A stretch of 64,000 nt of DNA from JAGWRA01 sp963711505 (GCA_963711505.1 CAVQEJ010000004.1:1-64000), one strand, 5' to 3'. Positions 29,073 through 39,624 are shown, numbered from the stretch's first letter. A program made the numbers and translations. The notes: generated by a model not told the origin, from the letters alone.

Positions 29073-30008
29073 TCACCGCCGGGGGGGCGCGTCGCGAGTC
29101 TCCAGGAAGGCAGCCAGCTCCCGGTTTGCCGGGAAGTCGTGCGCGAGCCCCCGCGCGACTTCCGCCGCCTGCATCAGGTCGCCCTCCCGGACCAGCATGT
29201 TCCACAACGCGAATTCGGCTTCGGCGTGGCTGAAGACATCGGCTGGAAGCCGGGTGGCGTCACGCACCGTCTTCAGGGCGCGCTTCCGGTTGCCGCCGCC
29301 GAACAGCCACCGGGTTCCCCAAGGCATCCTGGTGCTGACGATATATTCGATCCAGCCGCGTGCGACGAGCGCCCGGACGTTCTGCGGGTGCGCCTTGAGC
29401 ACCGCATCGAGCGACCGTCGCGCTTCCCGATATTCGTCCCAGCCCGTCCGGCGTCCCAGCGTGCCGAGCTGCAGCCAGACATAGTTCAGGTCCAGCTTCC
29501 CGAGGAAGAACAACACCGTCTCGTCGTCGGGGTCGGCCCGGAGCCTCGCGCGGGCCAGCGCCTGGCCGTGGTGGAGGTCCTCGAGGAACGCCGCCACCAG
29601 CGCCCCGCAGGTGGCGCAGGACCTGAGCGCGTCCTCCGTGTCGATGTCCTTGTCGGCCGGTCTGTCGAGCAGGGCTTTGAGTTGAAAGAGCAACGCGGAG
29701 GTGCGCAGCTCGTCGTTGGCGAGATCCTCGGTGCCCGACAATCGGAGGGCGAGCGCCAGGGCGGCGGCTTCCTCGTACCGGGCGTTGTAGAAGAGACGCT
29801 GGGCATCGGCCAGCGTCGGCCGATCGGTCGGACGGCCCGCGTCCTCGACGCTCGACTGGACGAGGCCGGCGCGCGCCTGCAGGATCGTGACCGCGCCCAG
29901 GCTCACCGCCACCGCGACGACCCAGCACAGCCCCTTCGGGAGGAGTGCCCTCGGCTGGGCCGGGCCCGTGGCTCGACTCGCGTGCCAATCGGCGTGAGGA
30001 TACGACAA
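29073..30008 (-). CDS. TPR-like protein with N-terminal membrane anchor
   Basis: This is a ~311-residue protein with an N-terminal hydrophobic segment (GLCWVVAVAVSLGAVTILQA), then helical repeats with TPR-like spacing (ADAQRLFYNARYEEAAALAL, EYREARRSLDAVLKAHPQNV, MQAAEVARGLAHDFPANREL). A TTG at 30008 is proposed as start because GGAGG lies six bases upstream and the longer frame would overlap the next gene; the start is uncertain. It may be a periplasmic scaffold. It forms an operon with YihY. A different TPR protein lies at 31404. Confidence 0.65.
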   Translation of the reverse strand: MSYPHADWHASRATGPAQPRALLPKGLCWVVAVAVSLGAVTILQARAGLVQSSVEDAGRPTDRPTLADAQRLFYNARYEEAAALALALRLSGTEDLANDELRTSALLFQLKALLDRPADKDIDTEDALRSCATCGALVAAFLEDLHHGQALARARLRADPDDETVLFFLGKLDLNYVWLQLGTLGRRTGWDEYREARRSLDAVLKAHPQNVRALVARGWIEYIVSTRMPWGTRWLFGGGNRKRALKTVRDATRLPADVFSHAEAEFALWNMLVREGDLMQAAEVARGLAHDFPANRELAAFLETRDAPPRR

Positions 30009-30067
30009 CACAACCCTCCGGATGAACCGATCGCGGTCGCGAGCGGTGTGGCGGCCGGCCGCCTCGT

Positions 30068-30259
30068 TCAGCTCCCGACGCGGAGACTGGAGAGGGATCC
30101 GAGAATACCGAAGATCCTCAGCAGCCACAAGACGACGACAATGACGACGACGGCATTGAGGATCGACTTGATCGACCCGGCCATCGGAATGTACGTGTTC
30201 ACCAGCCAGAGCAGAACGCCAACCGCGATCAGGACTACGACCAATTGAATCAGAGGCAT
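30068..30259 (-). CDS. Thivi_2564-like small membrane protein
   Basis: This 63-residue protein begins MPLIQLVVVLIAVGVLLWLV, followed by NTYIPMAGSIKSILNAVVV and a second membrane helix. It matches the Thivi_2564-family pattern as I remember it (two helices around the NTYIPM element). Function unknown. AGGAG lies six bases before the ATG at 30259. It is upstream of the TPR and YihY genes on the same strand. Confidence 0.75.
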   Translation of the reverse strand: MPLIQLVVVLIAVGVLLWLVNTYIPMAGSIKSILNAVVVIVVVLWLLRIFGILGSLSSLRVGS

Positions 30260-30411
30260 GACGTTCTCCTGGTGAGTGGGGTCAGGGCCCGGGCAGGTGC
30301 GCCCGGATGCCTGGGGGCCGCCCGTGTCATGAGGGCGATACCTGCTTGGAGTGTGCATGACGAGGCGCCGGCAAACTGTGCATTTTTGAACAGCCCGGCC
30401 GGCCGCGCTCG

Positions 30412-31308
30412 ATGATTATCGAATTGGAGGCCGATCATGACCCGAGGGTTATTCTGTGCATGGCGCTGGCGGCGTGCGCCGGAGCCTATCTGTTCGCCGC
30501 GAGTGCGCGAGTCACCTTGATCCTCGTCGACGGCCAGCGCAAGGGCGGCATCGTGGTCTTCCACACGGACGACCACGTCAATCTGTTCCGCGGACGCGTC
30601 ACGCTCGGGAATGACGACGGCAGCGGGGAGCAGGAGTTCCCCCTCGAGCAGGTCGCCGTCATCGTGTTCGTCGCCGGGACCCCCGCGGCGGCCGAGCGGC
30701 AGGCCCTGCAGGCGCTGCCGGACGGCGACAACCTGATCGCGCTGCGGGACGGCACCACCGGCCACGGACGCTTCGTCAACCTGATCGGGGGCGACACGGT
30801 GCGATGGATGGACCCGAACGGCTCGACGCGGGAGATTCCGATCGGCGAGACGAGCCGCATCTATCTGAACCCGTCGGTCTCACGGGCCATCTTCAATATC
30901 ACCGAGGCTGACCAGGGCACGGCCGCTGCGCCGGAGACGACAGTCCTCGAGCCGGGCGCGATCGCCGTTCAGGCGAACCAGGCCTGGACGGATACCGGCC
31001 GGATCGTCCGCAAGGGGGATCGTGTGACGTTCAGGGCGACGGGGCGGATCGCGTTCGGCCGGTCGGCCGGGCAGACGGCCGGCCCGGAGGGCGACGCCGC
31101 AGAGCGGCGCGCGGCCTATCCGGTGACGGGGCTGCCCGGCGGCGCCTTGATTGGCAAGGTGGGCGACAGCACGCCGTTTGCGATCGGTAACAACGGGTTC
31201 CCGATTGTGATGCCGGCCGACGGCCGACTGATGCTTGGCATCAACGACAATGAGCTCGTCGACAACTCGGGCTTCTTCTCGGTGGTGGTGACGCCAGTCG
31301 GACGCTGA
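30412..31308 (+). CDS. Secreted protein with LecA (PA-IL)-like C-terminal domain
   Basis: About 298 residues. After an N-terminal hydrophobic segment (ALAACAGAYLFAASA) there is a domain of ~135 residues, then a C-terminal beta-rich domain (AVQANQAWTDTGRIVRKGDR, MPADGRLMLGINDNELVDN). The latter resembles the Ca2+-dependent galactophilic lectin LecA/PA-IL fold. The Asn/Asp-rich loop near the end could be the calcium site. The start is uncertain: the in-frame ATG at 30460 gives a normal signal peptide, while an ATG at 30437 with a good GGAG is out of frame, hinting at a local indel. A sugar-binding envelope role is inference. Confidence 0.6.
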   Translation: MIIELEADHDPRVILCMALAACAGAYLFAASARVTLILVDGQRKGGIVVFHTDDHVNLFRGRVTLGNDDGSGEQEFPLEQVAVIVFVAGTPAAAERQALQALPDGDNLIALRDGTTGHGRFVNLIGGDTVRWMDPNGSTREIPIGETSRIYLNPSVSRAIFNITEADQGTAAAPETTVLEPGAIAVQANQAWTDTGRIVRKGDRVTFRATGRIAFGRSAGQTAGPEGDAAERRAAYPVTGLPGGALIGKVGDSTPFAIGNNGFPIVMPADGRLMLGINDNELVDNSGFFSVVVTPVGR

Positions 31309-31403
31309 CGGGACGGTCGCGCGGCCGCGACCGGGTGTGGCCGCGATAGGGGTGTGCGACGGCTCGTGCCGGGGGCGTCGCGGGCGGTTCGGAGCGTCCG
31401 GTG

Positions 31404-32338
31404 ATGGGGAATCCGACGACGGGCGGGAGGGCGGGGGGAGGCCGATGGTCACCGACCCGTTCGTTCGGCACGGCGATGCTGTGCGGCCTGTTGCTGATCG
31501 GGGCTCTGGAATCGGGGCGGCCTCCCGGCAGAGCCTGCCTGCCGTGCTGCACGTGCCGGAACTCGAGACCGGCTTCCACCTGCTGTACGAACTGAAGCCC
31601 GGGGAAGCCCGCAGGCAGTTCGCGGTCTGGCGGACGGCCCACCCGGACGACCCGCTGGGCAGCGCCTCGGATGCGGCGAGCTATCTGTTCGAGGAATGCT
31701 ATCGGCAGGGCGTCCTGACCTCCGACTTCTTCCTGGACGACAACCGGTTTCTGGGCAGGGTCCCGCTCAACCCCGACCCGGAACTGCGCGCGGCGTTCTT
31801 TGCCGCGGACGAGCAGGCGCAGGAACTGGCGCAACGGCGATTGCAGGCCGACCCGGACGATACCAACGCCCTGTTCTCCATGACCGTGAGCCTGGGGATG
31901 CAGGCCGACTATGCGAGTCTGATCGACAAGGAACAGCTCGACAGCCTGAAGATGATCCGCGAAGCGGACAAGTACGCGGAGCGCCTGCTGGCCGTGGCGC
32001 CCGACGCCGCCGATGCCTATCTGACGCTGGGGGCGGCGAACTACATCATCGGGAGTCTGCCGCTGTTCAAGAGGTTCTTCCTCGGCTTCGCCGGGATCCA
32101 CGGCGACAAGAAGGCGGGGATCACGCAGCTTCAGATTGCCGCCGATCGCGGCCACTACCTGCGGCCGTTTGCGAAGATTCTGCTGGCGATGGCGGCGCTT
32201 CGCGAGCGGAAGCCCGACCTCGCCCGCGTGCAGCTCGAGCAGCTCGTCGCGGAGTTTCCGGAGAACGCCCTCTTCGTCAGCGAGCTGGCGAAGCTCGATG
32301 CGCACGATCCCCACGGCACAGCGGGGCCGGGCCGATGA
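31404..32338 (+). CDS. TPR-repeat protein, probably exported (one apparent frameshift)
   Basis: The main frame encodes helical repeats with TPR character (ADEQAQELAQRRLQADPDDT, ADKYAERLLAVAPDAADAY, RKPDLARVQLEQLVAEFPEN). A signal-like sequence (SFGTAMLCGLLLIGALESG) lies in the neighbouring frame from the ATG at 31404. A one-base shift near 31520 would join them into a ~311-residue exported protein, which I consider the native gene. Without the repair the frame starts further upstream with low-quality sequence. No partner is indicated. Confidence 0.65.
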
Positions 32339-32373
32339 ACCTCGCGTTGGCGTCGAATGGCGCGTCGACGGCC

Positions 32374-32402
32374 TTGCTAACGCCTCCACGTGCGCGTATA
32401 GT
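32374..32402 (+). promoter_or_regulatory. Sigma-70-like promoter for groES-groEL
   Basis: TTGCTA (32374-32379) and TATAGT (32397-32402) are separated by 17 bases, a good vegetative-type -35/-10 pair. Transcription would begin near 32409, leaving a ~175-base leader before groES. No CIRCE (HrcA) inverted repeat was found in the leader. Confidence 0.45.
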
Positions 32403-32583
32403 CGAAGGTGAACTACTTGCCTGAGCACTGCCGCCCGTCGCCGGCTATGACCCGGCCAAGCGCCACAGCCCTCATCAAGCACACCTCGACGTCTTCGATC
32501 GATTAGTTCAGGCGGCCGCCTTCGTCGATTGGTCGGCGACAAACTCCGTCCATCCGTTCACACAGCAGTTGGGAGTGGACTCC

Positions 32584-32974
32584 ATGCATGTCAGACCGCT
32601 ACACGACCGGATTCTCGTTCGCCGCCTCGACGAGGGCGAACAACAGGTCGGCGGGATCATCATTCCGGACTCGGCGAAGGAGAAGCCGCAGCGGGGCACG
32701 GTAGTCGCCGCGGGCAACGGCAAGGTGAGCGAGCGCGGCGATCGCACGAAGCTCGACGTGAAAGCCGGCGACACCATCCTCTTCGGCAAGTACGCGGGCC
32801 AGGAGATCAAGCTGGATGGCGTGGAGTACCCTGATCATGAAGGAAGAGGAGGTGCTTGGCGCGATCGAGGGCGCCGGCGCCACCAGCACTGGCGCGGCGA
32901 AGGCCGGCACGGCGACGGTCACCGCGGCGAAGGCCGGCGCGACGAAGCACACCACCACCAGGAGAGGACGCTGA
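32584..32974 (+). CDS. groES: Co-chaperonin GroES with extended tail (one apparent frameshift)
   Basis: The sequence starts MHVRPLHDRILVRRLDEGEQ, with the mobile loop QVGGIIIPDSAKEKPQ and the roof GNGKVSERG. An extra C near 32830 breaks the frame; removing it restores LIMKEEEVLGAIEG, the normal GroES end. The corrected frame then continues for ~35 residues of Ala/Thr/Gly/Lys (GATSTGAAKAGTATVTAAKA) to a TGA at 32972-32974. GroES caps GroEL during folding. Standard GroES is ~95 residues; this tail is unusual. Two bases separate it from groEL. Confidence 0.88.
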
Positions 32975-32975
32975 C

Positions 32976-34604
<1,629 letters not shown>

Positions 34605-34607
34605 GGC

Positions 34608-35126
34608 ATGGGGCCACTGCGGGAGCTGCTCGCGATCGACCATCGTCAGGCGCTGGAGTTCTTCTTCCAGCGCCTGAAGGATGTCTCGGGCCCCACCGTC
34701 GATCGACAGGAGCTGCTCTACCACGCCAGCGTCCTGGCGCACTACGCGCAGGTCTCCACGCAGGCCGGGCCCGGCGGGCTATCGGCGCCGGCGAACCTCA
34801 GCGCGGTGTTCGATCGCTTCGTGTGCGATGAGACGCTGCGGCACGATGCCCTGATGATGGAAACCGCCGGCGCCCAGTGCCTGGTCCTGGCGGGATTCTT
34901 CGAGGAACAGATGCAGCGGCGGCACAACATCCGCTGGTACGCTCAGATCGGCGCGACGTTCTTCAGCCGGGCGGCCGTCCAGGAACCGTCGCCGCCCAAA
35001 GCGCGCCTGCTCGACACGATCGCCAGACGCTTCGAAACCTGGCGACGCCGTTACGCACGGCTGGGCCGCGACCTGCGCGACCAGCCCTTCCTCCTGATGC
35101 CGCCCCGGCCACCCGCGCTGCCGTAG
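34608..35126 (+). CDS. Hypothetical protein coupled to groEL
   Basis: This 172-residue, mostly helical protein (RELLAIDHRQALEFFFQRLK; VFDRFVCDETLRHDALMMET; Arg-rich RFETWRRRYARLGRDLRDQ) has no signal or membrane segment. I do not recognise a family. It starts three bases after the groEL stop and so is almost certainly in the groESL operon, which suggests a role in the same stress response. Confidence 0.6.
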   Translation: MGPLRELLAIDHRQALEFFFQRLKDVSGPTVDRQELLYHASVLAHYAQVSTQAGPGGLSAPANLSAVFDRFVCDETLRHDALMMETAGAQCLVLAGFFEEQMQRRHNIRWYAQIGATFFSRAAVQEPSPPKARLLDTIARRFETWRRRYARLGRDLRDQPFLLMPPRPPALP

Positions 35127-35161
35127 GGCGCTGCGGACCGGAGCGGCATGGAGAGGTTCTG

Positions 35162-35317
35162 ATGATGTTGTGGATAGGAACAGTCGTGGCGTTCGCTGTC
35201 GGTCTCGCCGTGCTGGTGACGGTGAGCCTGGTCAGACGTTCGGGAGATCTCGGCAGCCTGGGGTCTGTGAGCCCCCGCTGGATTGCCGAGCATCGCGTGG
35301 ACTCGCGTGGGCTGTAG
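35162..35317 (+). CDS. Single-pass small membrane protein
   Basis: A 51-residue peptide begins MMLWIGTVVAFAVGLAVLVT, followed by a short polar tail. GGAGAGG lies upstream of the ATG. It may be the last gene of the groESL operon. No family recognised. Confidence 0.45.
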   Translation: MMLWIGTVVAFAVGLAVLVTVSLVRRSGDLGSLGSVSPRWIAEHRVDSRGL

Positions 35318-35531
35318 TGCCGAACGGGACGCCGGGGTGTGAAGCGTCGCCCGGAGCGTCAGAGCACCACGACCGCCGGGATGAGTTCGCGGCCGAGAGG
35401 CTGGCGTTCAGCCGCGAGGAACTGCTCCAGCAGCCATGTTGGCCGTGAGAACGAGCGCGGCGAGAAGAGCGGCAGGGAGTGCATGGCGTGGCATGGACAT
35501 TCCCCACCACTCTTCAATTGGTAGCAGCCTG

Positions 35532-35945
35532 TTAATTGCTCTTGATCTTCCCCAGGGTCGCGGCGGTGGCGGCGGCATCCTTGTGCGCCGTGGCCAGATC
35601 GTCAGAGGCGAGGCCGGCGTTGGCCGTCTTCAGCGCATCCTCCAGCATCGTCTTGACGGCCGCGTCGGTCGTATCCGGAATCGCGCCGTTGCCGAGCTTG
35701 GCGCAGGGGTTGGATTCCTTCGCGTCGAAGCCCTCGCCGTTGGGACCGACCAGGCAGTTCACGACGTGATGCAGGTGCTTGTGCACCACGGCGATGGCCG
35801 GCGCTTTCGATGCGAGGCCGGCGTGCGTCGCCGCCGTGGCCGCTTCCTTGGCGCTGTCAGCGGCGTGGACGAGTGCGGGCGCAACGAGTACGGCTGCCGC
35901 CGCGAGGCAGGCTGCGACCGAGAGCCTGACATATTTTCCCGTCAT
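35532..35945 (-). CDS. Secreted small protein, His/Ala-rich
   Basis: This 137-residue protein has a standard signal peptide (YVRLSVAACLAAAAVLVAPA, cleaved near VHAAD). The mature part is helical and alanine-rich, with a His cluster (VVHKHLHHVVNCL) and two cysteines (NCLVG, NPCAK). The spacing could bind a metal, but no known heme motif (CxxCH) is present. GGAGG sits seven bases before the ATG. Function unknown. Confidence 0.65.
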   Translation of the reverse strand: MTGKYVRLSVAACLAAAAVLVAPALVHAADSAKEAATAATHAGLASKAPAIAVVHKHLHHVVNCLVGPNGEGFDAKESNPCAKLGNGAIPDTTDAAVKTMLEDALKTANAGLASDDLATAHKDAAATAATLGKIKSN

Positions 35946-36298
35946 GTTCGTGCCTCCTTCTCCAGGCAATGGTATTGGCGCGTGGCTGAGACGAATTCGG
36001 CCATGATACCACCGCCCGACACCCGCGCCGACGGGGCCGGGCGGGTCCCCGCTTATCGGCCGATCTCGATGATCTGGAACGATCCCGGGACGAGCGGCGG
36101 CCGCCTGAACCGGCGTTGGCCCGGCGGGCGCGCCACGCGGCTGGGCTGGAGGCTGGTTCGATGCCGGTTCGATGTCGCGGTGATGGCGGCTTCGGTGGGA
36201 CGACCTTCGCGTGAACGATGACGGGGAGTCCGCCTTCGCAGCCTGTATCACGGCGCCGCTACGGCGGGACAACCTTCGCGTGAACTATGAGCGAAGGT
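35946..36298. other. Intergenic stretch with a 25-bp direct repeat and a hairpin
   Basis: No gene recognised. A 25-bp element is present twice (36197-36221 and 36266-36290) with two mismatches, each containing CCTTCGCGTGAAC. The second copy forms a hairpin: CAACCTTCGC (36270-36279) pairs with GCGAAGGTTG (36291-36300), whose last bases are in the encoded CCA end of tRNA-Lys. This may act as terminator or processing signal for the tRNA on the minus strand. Confidence 0.5.
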
Positions 36299-36374
36299 TG
36301 GTGAGCCAGGAAGGAATCGAACCTTCAACCCGCAGATTAAGAGTCTGCTGCTCTGCCAATTGAGCTACTGGCCC
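36299..36374 (-). tRNA. tRNA-Lys (CTT)
   Basis: On the minus strand the acceptor GGGCCAG pairs with CTGGCTC. The anticodon stem GCAGA/TCTGC encloses loop CTCTTAA, giving anticodon CTT. The T-loop GGTTCGATTCC is present and CCA is encoded. Confidence 0.95.
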
Positions 36375-36541
36375 ATATTCGGTTGCAGGGGCGTGGTGCT
36401 GGTTGCAGACCCACGCTATCGGTCTCGAGCGCTTCCGCGCTCCCCACGCTGTGCTCCCGTTGCGAGGGAGCGGAGTGGGGCATCAGGGGCCCCACGCAGC
36501 GACCGAGCTTGGCGGGGTAGGGATCCCCGCCTTTCAAACAT

Positions 36542-36618
<77 letters not shown>

Positions 36619-36790
36619 CAATACCTGTCAGATCGCCTCGTGCTCCGTTCCGGGCGTCCCGCCGCAACGTGCCAGGTCACTGGCCCGCCATGAGCGAGCC
36701 GGTCACCAGACAGTCGTCAGCGGGTCAGCCGAATGGCCCGCCATGAGCGAGGCCTTCGACGCGCAGCACGCGCGTTCAGGCCGAGTCGAA

Positions 36791-36867
36791 TGGCGCGCCC
36801 GGAGGGATTTGAACCCCCGACCTACGGGTTCGAAGCCCGGCGCTCTATCCATCTGAGCTACGGGCGC
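36791..36867 (-). tRNA. tRNA-Arg (TCG)
   Basis: Acceptor GCGCCCG pairs with CGGGCGC. The anticodon loop is CTTCGAA with anticodon TCG; the top pair of the anticodon stem is a C/U mismatch. T-loop GGGTTCAAATCCC is present and CCA is encoded. Confidence 0.93.
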
Positions 36868-36944
36868 ACGAACAGAAAGCATATCACAGGGAGCGCATGC
36901 CGACCAGACGCATGCGACGGGAGACGGGCTACAGGCTCCGGGCC

Positions 36945-37154
36945 TCAGACTTCCGACTCCTCGTCCTCGTCGCTCCGTCCCGGTCGGTCGATCAGGTTCA
37001 TCTGGATCGTCGCGATGTTGGTTCCGACGATCGCCAGCGTCCGGTCGTGCCCGCCTTCCACCGCCAGCTCCCGCAGGTGCTGCCCGATCCCGTTGAGCGC
37101 CTCCCGGATGCGCTCCATCTGCTCCAGACTGATGGTGAATCCCAGGCCGGTCAT
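36945..37154 (-). CDS. Hypothetical small protein downstream of ligD
   Basis: This 69-residue soluble protein contains amphipathic helices (ISLEQMERIREALNGIGQHL, TLAIVGTNIATIQMNLID) and ends in an acidic tail. It begins 21 bases after the ligD stop on the same strand, so it is probably co-transcribed. No family recognised. Confidence 0.5.
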   Translation of the reverse strand: MTGLGFTISLEQMERIREALNGIGQHLRELAVEGGHDRTLAIVGTNIATIQMNLIDRPGRSDEDEESEV

Positions 37155-37175
37155 CCGCCTCCTCCGCTCCCGTCG

Positions 37176-39242
37176 TCACTCGCCCGTGTACCGCGCCACC
37201 CGGTGCAGGTCCACGCCCTCGGCCTCCCGCAGACCCCGCCACAGATCGCCGACAACGCGAAAGCGATCGGGCGCCGTCCGGATGGTGAAGTCGTGCGGGT
37301 CGATCCCTTCGTCCACCTCGTGCCACGTCAGCGGCGTCGAGACGCCTGCGTAGTCGCTCGCGCGCGCGCTGCAGGCCGCTGCCAGCGTCTTCCCGTGGAT
37401 GTTCTGCAGGTAATCGACGTACACCTTCGCGCCGCGCGCCTGCACGTTCCGCTCGACGGTCGCCTGCCGCGGGTGCTTGCGCGCGACGATGGTCGCGACG
37501 ATCTGGCAGAACAGCATGCCGGCCTCGTAGGGGATCCCCGCCGGCAACGGCACGTACACGTGCAGGCCGTCGGCGCCCGACGTCTTCGGAAAGCCGACGG
37601 CACCGAGCGCGTCGAGCTCGTCGCGCACCCAGCGCGCCACGTCAAGGATACGCGCAAACGGCACGCCCGGCATCGGGTCGAGATCCAGCGTCACGTGGTC
37701 GGGCGTCTCGGGCGAGCCGACGCGCGACAGCCAGGGGTCCTGCGACACGGCGCCGAGCTGCACCATGTACAGCAACGTCGTCAGGGAACCGCCGACCAGC
37801 CGGCTCGGCACGTCATCGTCCGGGATCGTCTCGATGCGAACGCCGGGCGGCGGGTCGTCGGGCGCCCGCTGCTGGTAGAACGACTTGCCGGTAATGCCGT
37901 TGGGGAAGCGCTTCATCACGAGCGGCCGATCGGCGACGATCGGCAGGATGAAGCGGGCCGCCCGCACGTAGTAGCGGAACAGATCGCCCTTGGTGAGGCC
38001 GCTGGCCGGCCAGAAGACCTTGCGCAGGTTGCTGACGCGCAGCCGCTGTCCGTCGGGCAGCACGAGGTGCCCTTCGCGCTTCGCCGCCTGCAGTTCGTCG
38101 ATCTGATCGAGCAGCGCCTGCTCGGCAGCGTCGGCCGGCAGCTGTCGCCGGGCGCTGATGGTGCGCACCTTCCCGGAAGGCTTCGGCGCGGCAGGCGCGC
38201 CCGCCGCCGGCCGGTCTGGCTGTTCGCGCCGTACCCGCTCCGCCGGCACGTCGTCGCGCAGCCCCAGGAAGACGGGCGCGCGCAGGTGGCCGTCGGGCGT
38301 CCACTCGCCGAACTTCACCTCGGCCACCAGCGTCGGCTTCACCCAGTGCGGCCGCTCGTTCGACGCCGGCTTCTCGCGGAACGGACATCGGGCGGTCGCC
38401 AGCGGCGCGAGCCGCTTCGCCACCCGCGCGAGATCGTCCTCGGTGAAGCCGCTGCCGACGTGCCCGACGTAGCGCAGTGTCGGCTTCTTCGCGCGACCGC
38501 CCTTGCCGCTCTCCTCGTACACGCCGAGCAGCAGCGCCCCGAAATGGCTGCGCGACGATCGCGGATCGGTCCAGCCGCCGACGACGAACTCCTGGCGGTG
38601 GACGATCTTGATCTTCAGCCAGTCGGCCGAGCGGGTGCCGGCGCGGTAGGCGGCGGTCGCCCGCTTCGCGACGATGCCTTCCCAGCCGCGCACCTGCGCC
38701 GTCCGGTAGAGCGCCGTGCCGCTGCCGGCCACCTGCTCGCTGAGGCGCAGCCGCGGCGATCCGGTGTCGCCCATCAGCCGCTCGAGCCGCGCCCGGCGCG
38801 CCACCAGCGGCAGCGGGCGCAGGTCGCGCTTCCCCTCGCGCAGCAGATCGAAGACGACGAGCGCCGCCGGCTGCCGGCTGGCGCGGCCGGCAATGCCGCC
38901 CTGCAGGTGGATCCGCTTCTGCAGCCGGTGGAATCCGGCCGGTTCGCCGCGCTCGTCGAGCGCGACGATCTCACCGTCGAGCAGCAGCGGCCCGCGCACC
39001 TGCTTCGCCCACGCCGTCAGCGCCGCGACGATGTCGGGAAACTGGCGGGTCTTGTCGTTGCCCTGGCGCGACCAGAGCCGGACCGTTCCCGGCTCGACCT
39101 CCACGATCGCCCGGATGCCGTCGTACTTCGGCTCGTAGACGAACTGCTCGTCCTGCAGCGGCCCGTCGGCGAGCGTCGCCAGCATGGGGCGGAGGGTGCG
39201 GGGATCGGCGTGCCAGGCGACGGGGGAAGGGGCAGGAGACAT
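37176..39242 (-). CDS. ligD: ATP-dependent DNA ligase/polymerase LigD
   Basis: This 688-residue protein has an N-terminal ATP-dependent ligase domain with adenylation motif EPKYDG (Lys39), motif LLLDGEIVAL and C-terminal OB-fold (~1-310). A Pro/Ala linker leads to a C-terminal primase-polymerase domain (~395-685) with the catalytic LDLDP motif and SGADGLHVYVPL. The 3'-phosphoesterase domain of some LigD proteins is absent. LigD repairs double-strand breaks by end joining with Ku. No ku gene is in this window. The reading frame is intact. Confidence 0.93.
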   Translation of the reverse strand: MSPAPSPVAWHADPRTLRPMLATLADGPLQDEQFVYEPKYDGIRAIVEVEPGTVRLWSRQGNDKTRQFPDIVAALTAWAKQVRGPLLLDGEIVALDERGEPAGFHRLQKRIHLQGGIAGRASRQPAALVVFDLLREGKRDLRPLPLVARRARLERLMGDTGSPRLRLSEQVAGSGTALYRTAQVRGWEGIVAKRATAAYRAGTRSADWLKIKIVHRQEFVVGGWTDPRSSRSHFGALLLGVYEESGKGGRAKKPTLRYVGHVGSGFTEDDLARVAKRLAPLATARCPFREKPASNERPHWVKPTLVAEVKFGEWTPDGHLRAPVFLGLRDDVPAERVRREQPDRPAAGAPAAPKPSGKVRTISARRQLPADAAEQALLDQIDELQAAKREGHLVLPDGQRLRVSNLRKVFWPASGLTKGDLFRYYVRAARFILPIVADRPLVMKRFPNGITGKSFYQQRAPDDPPPGVRIETIPDDDVPSRLVGGSLTTLLYMVQLGAVSQDPWLSRVGSPETPDHVTLDLDPMPGVPFARILDVARWVRDELDALGAVGFPKTSGADGLHVYVPLPAGIPYEAGMLFCQIVATIVARKHPRQATVERNVQARGAKVYVDYLQNIHGKTLAAACSARASDYAGVSTPLTWHEVDEGIDPHDFTIRTAPDRFRVVGDLWRGLREAEGVDLHRVARYTGE

Positions 39243-39624
39243 GGGAATGACGAGAGCTTGTCACGCGCGGGGAATGTCTGTCACGTGCGATGTGCGATAC
39301 CCAGGGCGCGTTGCGACGCCCGTCTCCAGGGGCCGCCACCCGCGTGATCGCGAGCTCGGGCGGCCCCTACGACCAGAAGAGGAGAGACCGCGACCCGTCT
39401 TCGTGCTTTCGTGCTTTCGTGGTTTGCCTGTCGGTTGAGCGCTGGCATTTTTCAGTGGCGATGGGGCCCTCCGCGGGAAACGCGCCGCAGGCGCGTTTCC
39501 AGTCGACTTCGCGGCGAACCTTACGCTAAGTCGAAAGCGGAGCCTCCCCCCATCGCGAACTGACGCTGATGCCTTGCCTTGGCTTCGCATGGCCGCGGCT
39601 CGGCATGGCCGCAGGCGCTGTTCT
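39243..39624. other. Intergenic region between ligD and treZ
   Basis: No gene recognised. It contains a short direct repetition (CTTCGTGCTTTCGTGCTTTC, about 39398-39420) and a strong hairpin at 39476-39500. It lies downstream of treZ and upstream of ligD, both on the minus strand, so it should hold the treZ terminator and the ligD promoter. Confidence 0.5.
39476..39500 (-). terminator. Perfect 11-bp hairpin downstream of treZ
   Basis: GGAAACGCGCC (39476-39486) and GGCGCGTTTCC (39490-39500) are perfect inverted repeats with a GCA loop. It lies ~125 bases beyond the treZ stop. No U tract follows, so factor-independent termination is uncertain. Confidence 0.45.

Noticed and set aside
32402..32583. 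CIRCE element before groES
   Set aside because: No TTAGCACTC-N9-GAGTGCTAA-like inverted repeat in the leader.
36897..39347. 816-codon plus-strand frame opposite ligD
   Set aside because: Arg/Gln/His-rich antisense reading of a conserved ligase gene.
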